Shown one piece after another: positions 40,717 to 49,100 of a DNA stretch of 57,604 bases (position 1 is the first letter of the stretch; every line of letters starts with the position of its first letter). The notes beneath the pieces were generated by a model that made no database searches, was not told the DNA's origin, and worked only from the letters and a program-made list of their open reading frames with translations. The translations under genes and the position numbers were made by a program. The stretch is from Bradyrhizobium betae. Lineage in GTDB: Bacteria; Pseudomonadota; Alphaproteobacteria; Rhizobiales; Xanthobacteraceae. The stretch lies in the NCBI RefSeq assembly GCF_004123905.1, contig NZ_MZXW01000032.1:1-57604 (forward strand). The letters run 5' to 3'.

Positions 40717-41789
40717 CCAACCGCGCAATGATTGTGGCTGCCCCGCTTGCATGCGCACTCGCACTTGCCGGATGTCAGCAGGAAACAAAGGCGCCGGAGC
40801 CCGCGCGGCCCGTCCAATCGGTGCTTCTCGAAACGGACCACGCCGACGATACAGTTGCGGTGGGCGTTGTCGAGCCGCGCTACAAAACCAATCTCGGATT
40901 CCGTGTGCTGGGACGCCTGACCACGCGCCCGGTCTATGTCGGCGATCTCGTGAATGAAGGACAGACGGTCGGCATCATTGACCAGACGGCCCTTGAGCTC
41001 GCGGTTCGCTCGGCCAAAGGGGAGCTTGCCAAAGCCGAGGCCCAGTTCGCGACCGTCAGAGCCACGGAGGAGCGGCAGCGAACGCTCATCACCACCGAGG
41101 CGACCACAAAGCAGACGCTGGACAACGCCGAGCAGGCGCGGGCCGGCGCCGAAGCAAATGTGGCGCACGCACAGGCAAACCTGACCAAGGCGATCGAGCA
41201 GTTCGGCTATTCGCAGATCAAGGCTGACTTCGCCGGTGTGGTCACCGCAGTCGGGGCGGAAGTCGGCCAGGTGGTATCTCCCGGCCAAAGCGTGGTGACG
41301 ATCGCCAGACCCGATATTCGCGAAGCCGTCGTCGATATCGGACAGGACTTTCCGCTGGCGCTGGAGGTCGGCCTGCCATTTACGGTTAGCCTACAGCTCG
41401 TGCCCGCCGTTCAGGTGCAAGGCAGCATTCGCGAGATCGCGCCGCAAGCCGATCCGATGACGCGCTTGCGGCGCGTCCGCATCGCGCTCAGCAATCCGCC
41501 TGAAGGCTTCCGCCTCGGCGCGACCGTCACCGCGAAACTTGACAAGGCTCGAGCTCCGAATTTGCGCCTGCCCGCCTCGGCGGTGCTCGCGAAGGACGGC
41601 GCGAACTTCGTCTGGATCATCGATCAGCCCGCCAACACGGTGTCGCTGCAAAAGGTCGATGTCGTCGCCGACCCAACCGGCGCGCACGTTACCGGCGGAC
41701 TTGCTGCCGGCGCGCGCGTCGTAACCGCCGGGATCCACAGCCTCAAGCAAGGACAGCAAGTCCGCATCGAACAGGATAATAGGCCATGA
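40713..41789 (+). CDS. RND efflux periplasmic adaptor 2 (lipoprotein)
   Basis: A 358-residue second membrane fusion protein with lipobox LALAGCQQE. GVVEPRYKTNLGFRVLGRLT, the hairpin helices (ELAKAEAQFATVRATEERQR) and GYSQIKADFAGVVTAVGAEV GQVV give the family. Two different adaptors in front of one pump is the arrangement of TriA-TriB-TriC in Pseudomonas, where both adaptors are needed as a heterodimer. Coupled by ATGA to its neighbours. Confidence 0.93.
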   Translation: MTNRAMIVAAPLACALALAGCQQETKAPEPARPVQSVLLETDHADDTVAVGVVEPRYKTNLGFRVLGRLTTRPVYVGDLVNEGQTVGIIDQTALELAVRSAKGELAKAEAQFATVRATEERQRTLITTEATTKQTLDNAEQARAGAEANVAHAQANLTKAIEQFGYSQIKADFAGVVTAVGAEVGQVVSPGQSVVTIARPDIREAVVDIGQDFPLALEVGLPFTVSLQLVPAVQVQGSIREIAPQADPMTRLRRVRIALSNPPEGFRLGATVTAKLDKARAPNLRLPASAVLAKDGANFVWIIDQPANTVSLQKVDVVADPTGAHVTGGLAAGARVVTAGIHSLKQGQQVRIEQDNRP

Positions 41790-44700
41790 AGTCGTTCAAC
41801 CTTTCCGACTGGGCGCTCAGTCATCGTTCGCTCGTCTGGTATTTCATGATCGCCTTCATGGCGGCAGGACTTTTTGCCTACCTTCAGCTGGGACGGCAGG
41901 AAGACCCCGACTTCACCATCAAAACGATGGTGATTCAGGCGCAGTGGCCGGGCGCCTCGCCTGAAGAGATGACACGTCAGGTCACCGACCGGATCGAGAA
42001 GAAGCTCGAGGAGCTGGAATCGCTCGATTACACGAAGAGCGTGACGGTTGCTGGTCAGACCACTGTCTTCGTTTATCTGCGCGACAGCACCAAGGCTGCC
42101 GACGTCAAGCCGACCTGGATCCGGGTCCGCAACATGATCGCGGATATCAAGGGCGACTTCCCGCAAGGCGTAGTCGGGCCCGGCTTCAACGATCGCTTCG
42201 GCGACGTGTTCGGCAACATCTATGCGTTCACCAGCGACGGCTTGAGCCAACGTCAGCTGCGTGATGAGGTCGAGGACATTCGTGCAAAGGTCCTGACCGT
42301 GCCCGATGTCGGCAAGGTCGACATCCTGGGCGCACAGGACGAGGTCATTTATCTCGAATTCTCCACCCGCAAGATCGCGGCGCTCGGTCTCGACGTCCAC
42401 TCCATCATGACTTCGCTGCAGGGGCAGAATGCGGTCGCCCCGTCCGGCGTATTTCAGGAGGGGCCCGAGCGGATCAGCGTACGGGTGAATGGACAATTTA
42501 CGTCAGAAGCAAGCCTGAAGGCAGTCAATCTGCGCATCAACGATCGCTTCTTCCCTCTGACCGACGTCGCGACCATCACGCGCGGCTATGCTGATCCGGC
42601 CAAGACCTTGTTCAGGTACAACGGGGAGCCGGCGATTGCGCTCGCCATCGGCATGAAGTCGGGTGCCAACCTGCTGCACTTCGGCGAGGCGCTGAAGGAG
42701 GAGATGTCGAGAATTATGGCCGACTTGCCGATCGGCGTCGGCGTTCACCTCGTCGCCGATCAGCCCATCGTTGTCGAGCACGCCGTGTCTGGCTTCACCG
42801 AGGCGCTGTTTGAGGCCGTGATCATCGTTCTCGGCATCAGCTTTCTCAGCCTTGGCATGCGCGCCGGACTTGTCGTCGCAATCGCGATTCCCCTGGTTCT
42901 CGCCATCACGTTCGTCGTGATGGCATATGCCGGCATTTCGCTGCAGCGAATTTCGCTTGGCGCCCTGATCATCGCGCTGGGGCTCCTGGTCGATGACGCC
43001 ATGATCGCCGTGGAAATGATGGTGGCGCGGCTCGAGGTCGGCGATCCCCTGGAAAAGGCGGCAACCCACGTCTACACCTCGACCGCCTTTCCCATGCTGA
43101 CGGGCACGCTGGTGACCGTCGCCGGCTTCATTCCCATCGGGCTCAATAGCAGCAGTGCGGGCGAATTCACCTTCACGCTGTTCGTTGTCATCGCCGTCTC
43201 GCTGATCGTCTCCTGGATCGTGGCGGTGTTGTTCACGCCGTTGCTCGGCGTCGCCATCCTGCCCGCCAAAATCAAGGGCCATCATGACCAGAAGGGGCGC
43301 GTCGCGCAGTTGTTCGCGCGTCTGCTTCTGTTCTGCATGCATCACCGCTGGATGACCATATCGGTGACAGCTGCGGCCTTCCTGCTCGCCTTGTTCGGCC
43401 TGCAGTTCGTGCAGCAGCAGTTCTTTCCGTCCTCGGATCGCGCTGAGCTCGTGATCGACTGGAATTTGCCGCAGAACGCTTCCATTGCCGATACCAATGC
43501 GCAGATGGCGCGGTTCGAGCAAGAACAGCTTCTGGGCAATGGTTCGGTCGATCACTGGTCGACCTATGTCGGCACTGGCTCGCCGCGCTTCGTCCTGTCC
43601 TTCGACGTGCAAACCGCCAACACCTGGTTCGGTCAGCAGGTGATCGTGACCAAGGGCGGAATCAAGGCGCGCGATGAGGTCAAGGCACAGTTCGAGGACT
43701 ACCTGAAGAAGACGTTCCCCGGGACCGATACCTACGTCAAGCTGCTCGAGGTCGGCCCCCCGGTGGGGCGCCCTGTGCAGTACCGCTTGAGTGGGCCTGA
43801 CACCGCGAAGGTGCGAGATCTGTCGCAGAAGCTCGCCGGCATCGTGCGGACCAACCCCGATCTCGGCAATGTCGTGTTCGACTGGATGGAGCCGGCCCGT
43901 GTCGTCAAGGTCGACGTTCTCCAGGACAAGGCGCGCCAGCTCGGCGTCACCTCGGAAGACATCGCTACCACCTTGAACTCCGTGCTCGAGGGCACGCCGA
44001 TCACCCAGGTGCGCGACAGCATCTATCTCGTCAATGTCACCGGACGTGCAACCGCGCCGGAACGTGCTTCCATCAACACGCTGCGCGACCTGCAATTGAC
44101 CGGACTCGGCGGTCAATCGGTGCCGCTCGGTGCCGTCGCTAATTTGCGTTACGAGCTCGAGCAGCCGACGATCTGGCGGCGCGCGCGGATCCCCACCATC
44201 ACGTTGAAGGCAGGCATCGTCGGCAACGTGCAGCCCAAGACGATCGTGGACCAGCTCGCGCCGAAAGTCGCGGAGTTCTCCAAGGATCTCCCGGCCGGCT
44301 ATTCGGTGAAGCTCGGCGGCTCCGTCGAGGAGAGCGCCAAGAGCCAGGCGCCGATCGTTGCCGTCGTTCCGCTCATGCTCTTTGTCATGGCCACCGTCCT
44401 GATGATCCAGTTGCAGAGTTTCCATCGCTTGTTTCTGGTGTTCGCGGTCGCGCCGCTCGCGGTGATCGGCGTCGTCATGGCCCTGCTGCCGAGCGGTGCC
44501 GCCCTTGGCTTCGTCGCCATCCTCGGGGTGCTCGCCCTGATCGGCATCCTGATTCGAAATTCCGTGATCCTCATCGTCCAGATCGAGGATCTCCGGAAGG
44601 AGGGGCGGCCGGCCTGGGACGCGGTGGTGGAAGCGACCGAGCATCGCATGCGGCCGATCCTGCTGACGGCAGCCGCCGCAAGCCTCGCGCTGATTCCGAT

Positions 44701-44935
44701 CGCGCGCGAGATATTCTGGGGGCCGATGGCCTACGCGATGATGGGCGGCATCATCGTCGGCACCCTGCTGACGCTGCTGTTCCTGCCCGCACTGTATGTG
44801 GCCTGGTTCCGCATTCACCCTGATCGCGACGACGACTCATCCACGCACGAGCCCGCCGCGCCTGCGCACGACACGCCAGCCACGGAGGCGATCTCCGTAT
44901 CCAAGCCCGCGCCAGTTCTCGAAACACAGATCTAA
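41786..44935 (+). CDS. RND efflux pump permease (AcrB/TriC type)
   Basis: A 1049-residue HAE1-type RND transporter: N-terminal LSDWALSHRSLVWYFMIAFM, porter domains, and twelve membrane helices in two repeats. TM4 LIIALGLLVDDAMIAVEMMV holds the paired aspartates of the proton relay. ILGVLALIGILIRNSVILIV gives the matching second-half helices. It exports hydrophobic compounds by proton antiport through an outer membrane channel that is not encoded in this operon. The substrate is unknown; the TetR and ketone-body context may hint at a lipid or organic compound. Confidence 0.95.
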   Translation: MKSFNLSDWALSHRSLVWYFMIAFMAAGLFAYLQLGRQEDPDFTIKTMVIQAQWPGASPEEMTRQVTDRIEKKLEELESLDYTKSVTVAGQTTVFVYLRDSTKAADVKPTWIRVRNMIADIKGDFPQGVVGPGFNDRFGDVFGNIYAFTSDGLSQRQLRDEVEDIRAKVLTVPDVGKVDILGAQDEVIYLEFSTRKIAALGLDVHSIMTSLQGQNAVAPSGVFQEGPERISVRVNGQFTSEASLKAVNLRINDRFFPLTDVATITRGYADPAKTLFRYNGEPAIALAIGMKSGANLLHFGEALKEEMSRIMADLPIGVGVHLVADQPIVVEHAVSGFTEALFEAVIIVLGISFLSLGMRAGLVVAIAIPLVLAITFVVMAYAGISLQRISLGALIIALGLLVDDAMIAVEMMVARLEVGDPLEKAATHVYTSTAFPMLTGTLVTVAGFIPIGLNSSSAGEFTFTLFVVIAVSLIVSWIVAVLFTPLLGVAILPAKIKGHHDQKGRVAQLFARLLLFCMHHRWMTISVTAAAFLLALFGLQFVQQQFFPSSDRAELVIDWNLPQNASIADTNAQMARFEQEQLLGNGSVDHWSTYVGTGSPRFVLSFDVQTANTWFGQQVIVTKGGIKARDEVKAQFEDYLKKTFPGTDTYVKLLEVGPPVGRPVQYRLSGPDTAKVRDLSQKLAGIVRTNPDLGNVVFDWMEPARVVKVDVLQDKARQLGVTSEDIATTLNSVLEGTPITQVRDSIYLVNVTGRATAPERASINTLRDLQLTGLGGQSVPLGAVANLRYELEQPTIWRRARIPTITLKAGIVGNVQPKTIVDQLAPKVAEFSKDLPAGYSVKLGGSVEESAKSQAPIVAVVPLMLFVMATVLMIQLQSFHRLFLVFAVAPLAVIGVVMALLPSGAALGFVAILGVLALIGILIRNSVILIVQIEDLRKEGRPAWDAVVEATEHRMRPILLTAAAASLALIPIAREIFWGPMAYAMMGGIIVGTLLTLLFLPALYVAWFRIHPDRDDDSSTHEPAAPAHDTPATEAISVSKPAPVLETQI

Positions 44936-44950
44936 ACAGGAGAAAAGACT

Positions 44951-45457
44951 ATGTCCCACAAGATACTTCCAATTCTGCCGCTTACCGCAGCACTCGCAAT
45001 CATGACCCTGTCTTCCAATGCAGCGTTCGCGCAGTTCCCCCCGCCGCCCCCGATGGCCGGGCCTCCCCCGATGGCGGCCGCCGGTCCGCCTCCGCTGGCA
45101 GCGGGAGGTCCTCCGGCCTTCGCGGCTCGTCCTCCGATGGAACCTGGCGGTGCGCCGCGTGCCGGCCTCGGCGGCCCGGCGCCTCGTCTCGGTGCTGGAG
45201 CTGCACCGCGCGGTGCTCTCGCAGGGGCCGGGCGGGGCGGACCGGCGGTGGCGAGCGCGGTTCGCGGCACATCGGTCACCTACAACCGCTTCGGGGACTA
45301 CGGCCGCTACGGCCATCGCGCCGCCTATGCCGCAGGCGCCTATGCTGCCGGAGCCACTGCCGGCTACGCCTATGGCGGCTCGGGCTATGACTATTCCTCG
45401 GGCAGTGACTGCTACTACGTCTACAGGCGATACCGGCGCGTTATGGTGTGCAATTAG
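44951..45457 (+). CDS. Exported Pro/Ala/Gly-rich protein
   Basis: A 168-residue protein with signal peptide (MSHKILPILPLTAALAIMTL SSNAAFA). Then a proline/alanine/glycine-rich middle (FPPPPPMAGPPPMAAAGPPP) and a tyrosine/glycine-rich C-terminus with YGRYGHRAAYAAGAYAAGAT, a glycine-zipper-like stretch, ending CYYVYRRYRRVMVCN with two cysteines. AGGAG precedes the ATG 15 bases after the pump stop. Probably a structural envelope protein. Confidence 0.75.
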   Translation: MSHKILPILPLTAALAIMTLSSNAAFAQFPPPPPMAGPPPMAAAGPPPLAAGGPPAFAARPPMEPGGAPRAGLGGPAPRLGAGAAPRGALAGAGRGGPAVASAVRGTSVTYNRFGDYGRYGHRAAYAAGAYAAGATAGYAYGGSGYDYSSGSDCYYVYRRYRRVMVCN

Positions 45458-45540
45458 CGCATCGCGATGTGCTTAGAACCGGCTTCATCCTGCAACATTG
45501 GCCTCTGCCTTCCGGAGTTTCGCCGCGCGGGCAAGGTTGC

Positions 45541-45575
45541 GATCGTGCGACGAATGCCTACTATCGGTCGGATAA
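45541..45575 (+). repeat. Junction repeat module (right, part A)
   Basis: GATCGTGCGACGAATGCC followed by CGGTCGGATAA; about 29 of 35 bases match 30164-30198. Confidence 0.6.
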
Positions 45576-45620
45576 GCCCAGTGCTGCGACCAGTAAGTCA
45601 TTGATTGTTCTCTATCCGTC

Positions 45621-45670
45621 GCTGACTCTTAATCAGCGGGTCCCAGGTTCGAGCCCTGGTGCGCCCACCA
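45621..45670 (+). other. tRNA-Lys(CTT) 3' half, attachment-site-like
   Basis: GCTGA-CTCTTAA-TCAGC forms an anticodon arm with anticodon CTT. Then CCAGG-TTCGAGC-CCTGG gives the T-arm and TGCGCCC-ACCA the acceptor strand with encoded CCA. The matching 5' half (D-arm, GGGCGCA) is absent upstream, so it is not a functional tRNA gene. Such 3' halves are what integrases leave at the far end of an island. Confidence 0.75.
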
Positions 45671-45873
45671 TCGCGAAAGCATTCTTCTTCAACAGGTTTT
45701 GGGAAGAGTTGCCGAGAACAAAATGGGTCGCGTGCGACGTTTTCTCAATCCAGGGCCTCGCGGGCAGATTGCTGTGCGACTTCTCCTTTGTTTCCGTACC
45801 TTCACCCATTCGATACAGCGCGTAGATCCGGTGGCACAGGCCAATCACGAACTCGTCGTAGAATAGGATATCA

Positions 45874-45912
45874 GGGCGAGCAAAACGGACAATTTGCTCT
45901 GCTCGCCGCCGT
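45874..45912 (+). repeat. Junction repeat module (right, part B)
   Basis: GGGCGAGCAAAACGGACA with TTGCTCTGCTCGCCGCC; about 34 of 39 bases match 30199-30237. Confidence 0.6.
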
Positions 45913-45994
45913 CGGACATCGCTCGCCGCAGAATGAGATCGGAGAATCCCAGCATATTCGCGACAGGATCGAAAGCCGCGATCTCGTTTTGAAT

Positions 45995-46110
45995 GCAATC
46001 GGCGCGGTGGTTAACGGCCGCTGTTCGGGCAGGACCGCGGGGGACGATGTCACCGTCTTCGACAGCTCCGGGATTGCTCTCCAAGATCTCTACATCGGCC
46101 AATTTCTGCT
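45995..46110 (+). pseudogene. Ornithine cyclodeaminase-like remnant
   Basis: The frame reads IGAVVNGRCSGRTAGDDVTV, then FDSSGIALQDLYIGQFLL, the conserved C-terminal segment of the ornithine cyclodeaminase/mu-crystallin family (GR...DD.T.F.S.G.A..D). Nothing of the NAD-binding domain remains. Confidence 0.5.
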
Positions 46111-46184
46111 TTCGATGAGCAAGGTGGCTCCGAATCTTGAACAAAGCTGGTGCACGAAGTTGGAACCGGCAATCCGGCGATCAA

Positions 46185-49100
46185 TCACGCAGCGTCCACG
46201 GGGCGGGCCGGCACCGTGAAGTGAAAAATCGCCCCCCGGGGCAGGTTAGGGGTCACCCACAAGCGCCCCGCATGAGCTTCGATAATCGAACGGCAGATGG
46301 ATAGTCCCACCCCGAGCCCGCCCGGCTTCGTCGTGTAGAAGGGGGTAAAGACGTATTCGGGATTTTCCACCGTCAACCCCGGTCCCGAGTCCTGCACTTC
46401 GACAAGAACACGGTCAGGCGCGGCCTGACCGGTCGTGATGAGCACCCTTCTGGCGTCGTCCGCGACCGTGCCCATCGCCTGGACAGCATTGACAATCAGA
46501 TTAAGGACCACTTGCTGCAATTGGACACGATCGCCCTCGACAAGCGGCAAGCTGTCTGCAAGTTCCGTCTGCACCGAAACGCCGTTCTTCATCGCTTCGC
46601 CGCGGGCAAGCTCAATCACGTCCCGGATGGCGTCGTTGATGTCTAACTTATCCTTACGGGGCGGTGCTTTTTTGATGAGATCGCGGATTCGCTGAATGAT
46701 GTCGCCGGCCAGAGCAGTATCGTTCACGACCCAGCCCAGTGATTGCCTGACCCTCTCGAGATCGGGCGGGTCTCTGTCAAGGAACCGCGCGGCCGCACCA
46801 GCATTCATGGATGCCGCGGCAATCGGCTGGCTCACTTCGTGGGCGATCGAGGCCGTGAGTTCGCCCATGGTGGCGAGGCGGTTGGCATGCGCCAACTCCC
46901 TCTGCATCTCGCGCAGGGCCTCCGTGGCCCGCTTCTGTTCGGTGATGTGGCGACCGACGCCGCGATAACCGATGAACTGCCCGGACTTGTCGAAAACCGG
47001 CATCCCGGAGACGGAGACGTAGCGCTTGCGACCGTCGGGCGTAGGGCGCGCGATCTCGAAATCACGGAACGGTAGGTGGGCATCGAGCGTCTCCCGATGC
47101 TTGCGCCAAGACTCGTCGTCGGGCTCCAAGTAGGGCACTTCCCAGCGCGTCTTACCAAGTTCGGAGCCCGACGCGGGCGCGTCAACAATGGTCTCGGCGA
47201 ACTCCTGGCGGGTGAAGCGATGGTTCGCATCTGATTCCCAGTACACGTCGAAAGAGAACTGTACGAGAGTACGAAACCGCTCCTCGCTCTTTCGCAGAGC
47301 CTCCTCGGACCGTTTGCGCTCCGTCAGGTCGACGACAAACGAGACGCCTTGGTCCCGTTGATCGTCGAACGCGGCCATTCCGATCAACACCGGCACGCGG
47401 CTTCCGTCCTTACGGAAATACTCTTTCTCGAACGGCTGAACGCTACCCATCTTCTTGAGTTCCGGGATCCATAATCGCTCGTGGCGGTCGAGCCATTCGG
47501 GCGGTGTCAGGTCAGTCCAGCGCAGGCGGCCCGAGATGAGATCTTCGCGGTCGTACCCCACGATGCGCAGAAACTCATCATTGGCCTCCAGAATTGGACC
47601 TTCAAGCTCCCAGATGATGATCCCAATGACGTTGGCGTCGACAAGGCAGCGGATCTTCGCTTCGCGTTCTCCGAGATCGCGATACAGAGTCGCATTTTCC
47701 AATGCGATTGCAGCCTGCGAGGCGAGCAACTTCAGAACCGCAACTCGCGCCGTTGCAAAAACGTGGGGCGTCAGTGTATTCTCGAGGTAGAGCACGCCGA
47801 TGAGTTTCGCATGGTTGATCAGGGGCAAGCAAAGGATGGAACGAGCCTTGCGCTGATGAACGTAGGGGTCCGTGGCAAAAGGAGGCTGGACCGTGGCATC
47901 CTCGAGAACAGCACACTCTCTGGTCCGCAGTACGTAATGGAGAACGGATTCCGGAAGCAGAGCCTCGGTCACGGCTGCATCGCACAGTTCGACAGAGACT
48001 CTCTCGCCGGTTATCGTGGCTTCCGCCTCAATGCGCGGTTCGTTTTCGTGCGACAGGATCAACAGACCCCGTTCAGCTCCTGCTTGTTCAATGGCCGTGT
48101 GCATCAGCGTTTCGATGAGCTTTTCCAAAACCATCTCGCCTGATACCGCTTCAGACACCTTGATGATGGTGGCGAGGTCGAGATGCTCGACCGGCGCCCC
48201 GATGGTGCTCATCGCGCCAGGCTCTGATCTCACCTCCTTGAGGTGCGGATGGATATCCTCAAGCTGCCGTACTTTGCCGTCAGCCCCCCAACGAACATAG
48301 CAATCGCGCGCTCTTTGCAGATAGACGCGAGCAAACTCTTCGAAGCCACGCGTGCCGTAAAAGCGCGCGGCCAATTCGTAAGCGAGCGCCTCGTGGTGGA
48401 CGAAGCCGTTGTCGCGGGCGGAGCGGATAGCTTGTTCAAAGAGACGCTCCGCGTCGAGTTCTCTGCCTTGGAGACGGGCGATTTCGGCGCCAGCGAGAAC
48501 AGCGCGATCCGCGAAAGTCTCCGGGCAATTCTGCGACCACAGTTCGAGCTGTCTCTGGTGGGCCGTCAGCGCATCGAAGTGCCCTTGCCGTTCTTCGGGG
48601 GCCGCCAAATCCCAGCATTTAGCGTGGGATAGTGCTGCATAGAACTCGTATTCCGCCGTTTCGAACAGCTGAGGTGGTGACCATGGCAGCCTCCGCGCCT
48701 TGGTTGCGGCGGCAACGGCCGACACATAGTCGCCGGCAAAGAAGCATGCTTGTAGCTTGCGGATCCAGTACCAGCTCTCAGGCAATGCGAGTGCCGGATC
48801 GGCAGCCAAACGCCGCTCGAACCGAAGCTCGTCGGACTGACTGTCGTGAAGAGCGCCGAACCGCCGGGTCAGCCCACGCAGCATCCGGATCAACCCAAGC
48901 TGCGGCGTTATGATGTCGCCGATCAGGGCAAATTTCGCCTTCTCGATCAATCGCAATCCGTGCTCGGCTTCGCGTTGTGCTTCTGCAAGCGGATCGCCTG
49001 TTGCGAGGAAATTCGTATTCAGGCTGGCGCAACTGAAGGCCGCGAACGTGATATCGCCACTGTTGCTCGCGGCCTCGAATGCGCGTCGAAACGCGTCTCG

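Larger units (their letters stand above)
45458..46184. other. Integration-scar region (right flank of the block)
   Basis: No intact gene. Holds junction repeat modules (45541-45575, 45874-45912), a tRNA-Lys 3' half (45621-45670), and an ornithine-cyclodeaminase-like remnant (45995-46110). Long frames on both strands are chance reading through these pieces. Confidence 0.55.

Noticed and set aside
42503..44818. 771-residue minus frame opposite the RND pump
   Set aside because: Composition is histidine/arginine/aspartate-rich without domains; it is the shadow of a strongly supported transporter gene.
45659..46219. 186-residue plus frame at the integration scar
   Set aside because: It reads through the tRNA fragment, repeat modules and the cyclodeaminase remnant; only the 38-residue remnant has family character.
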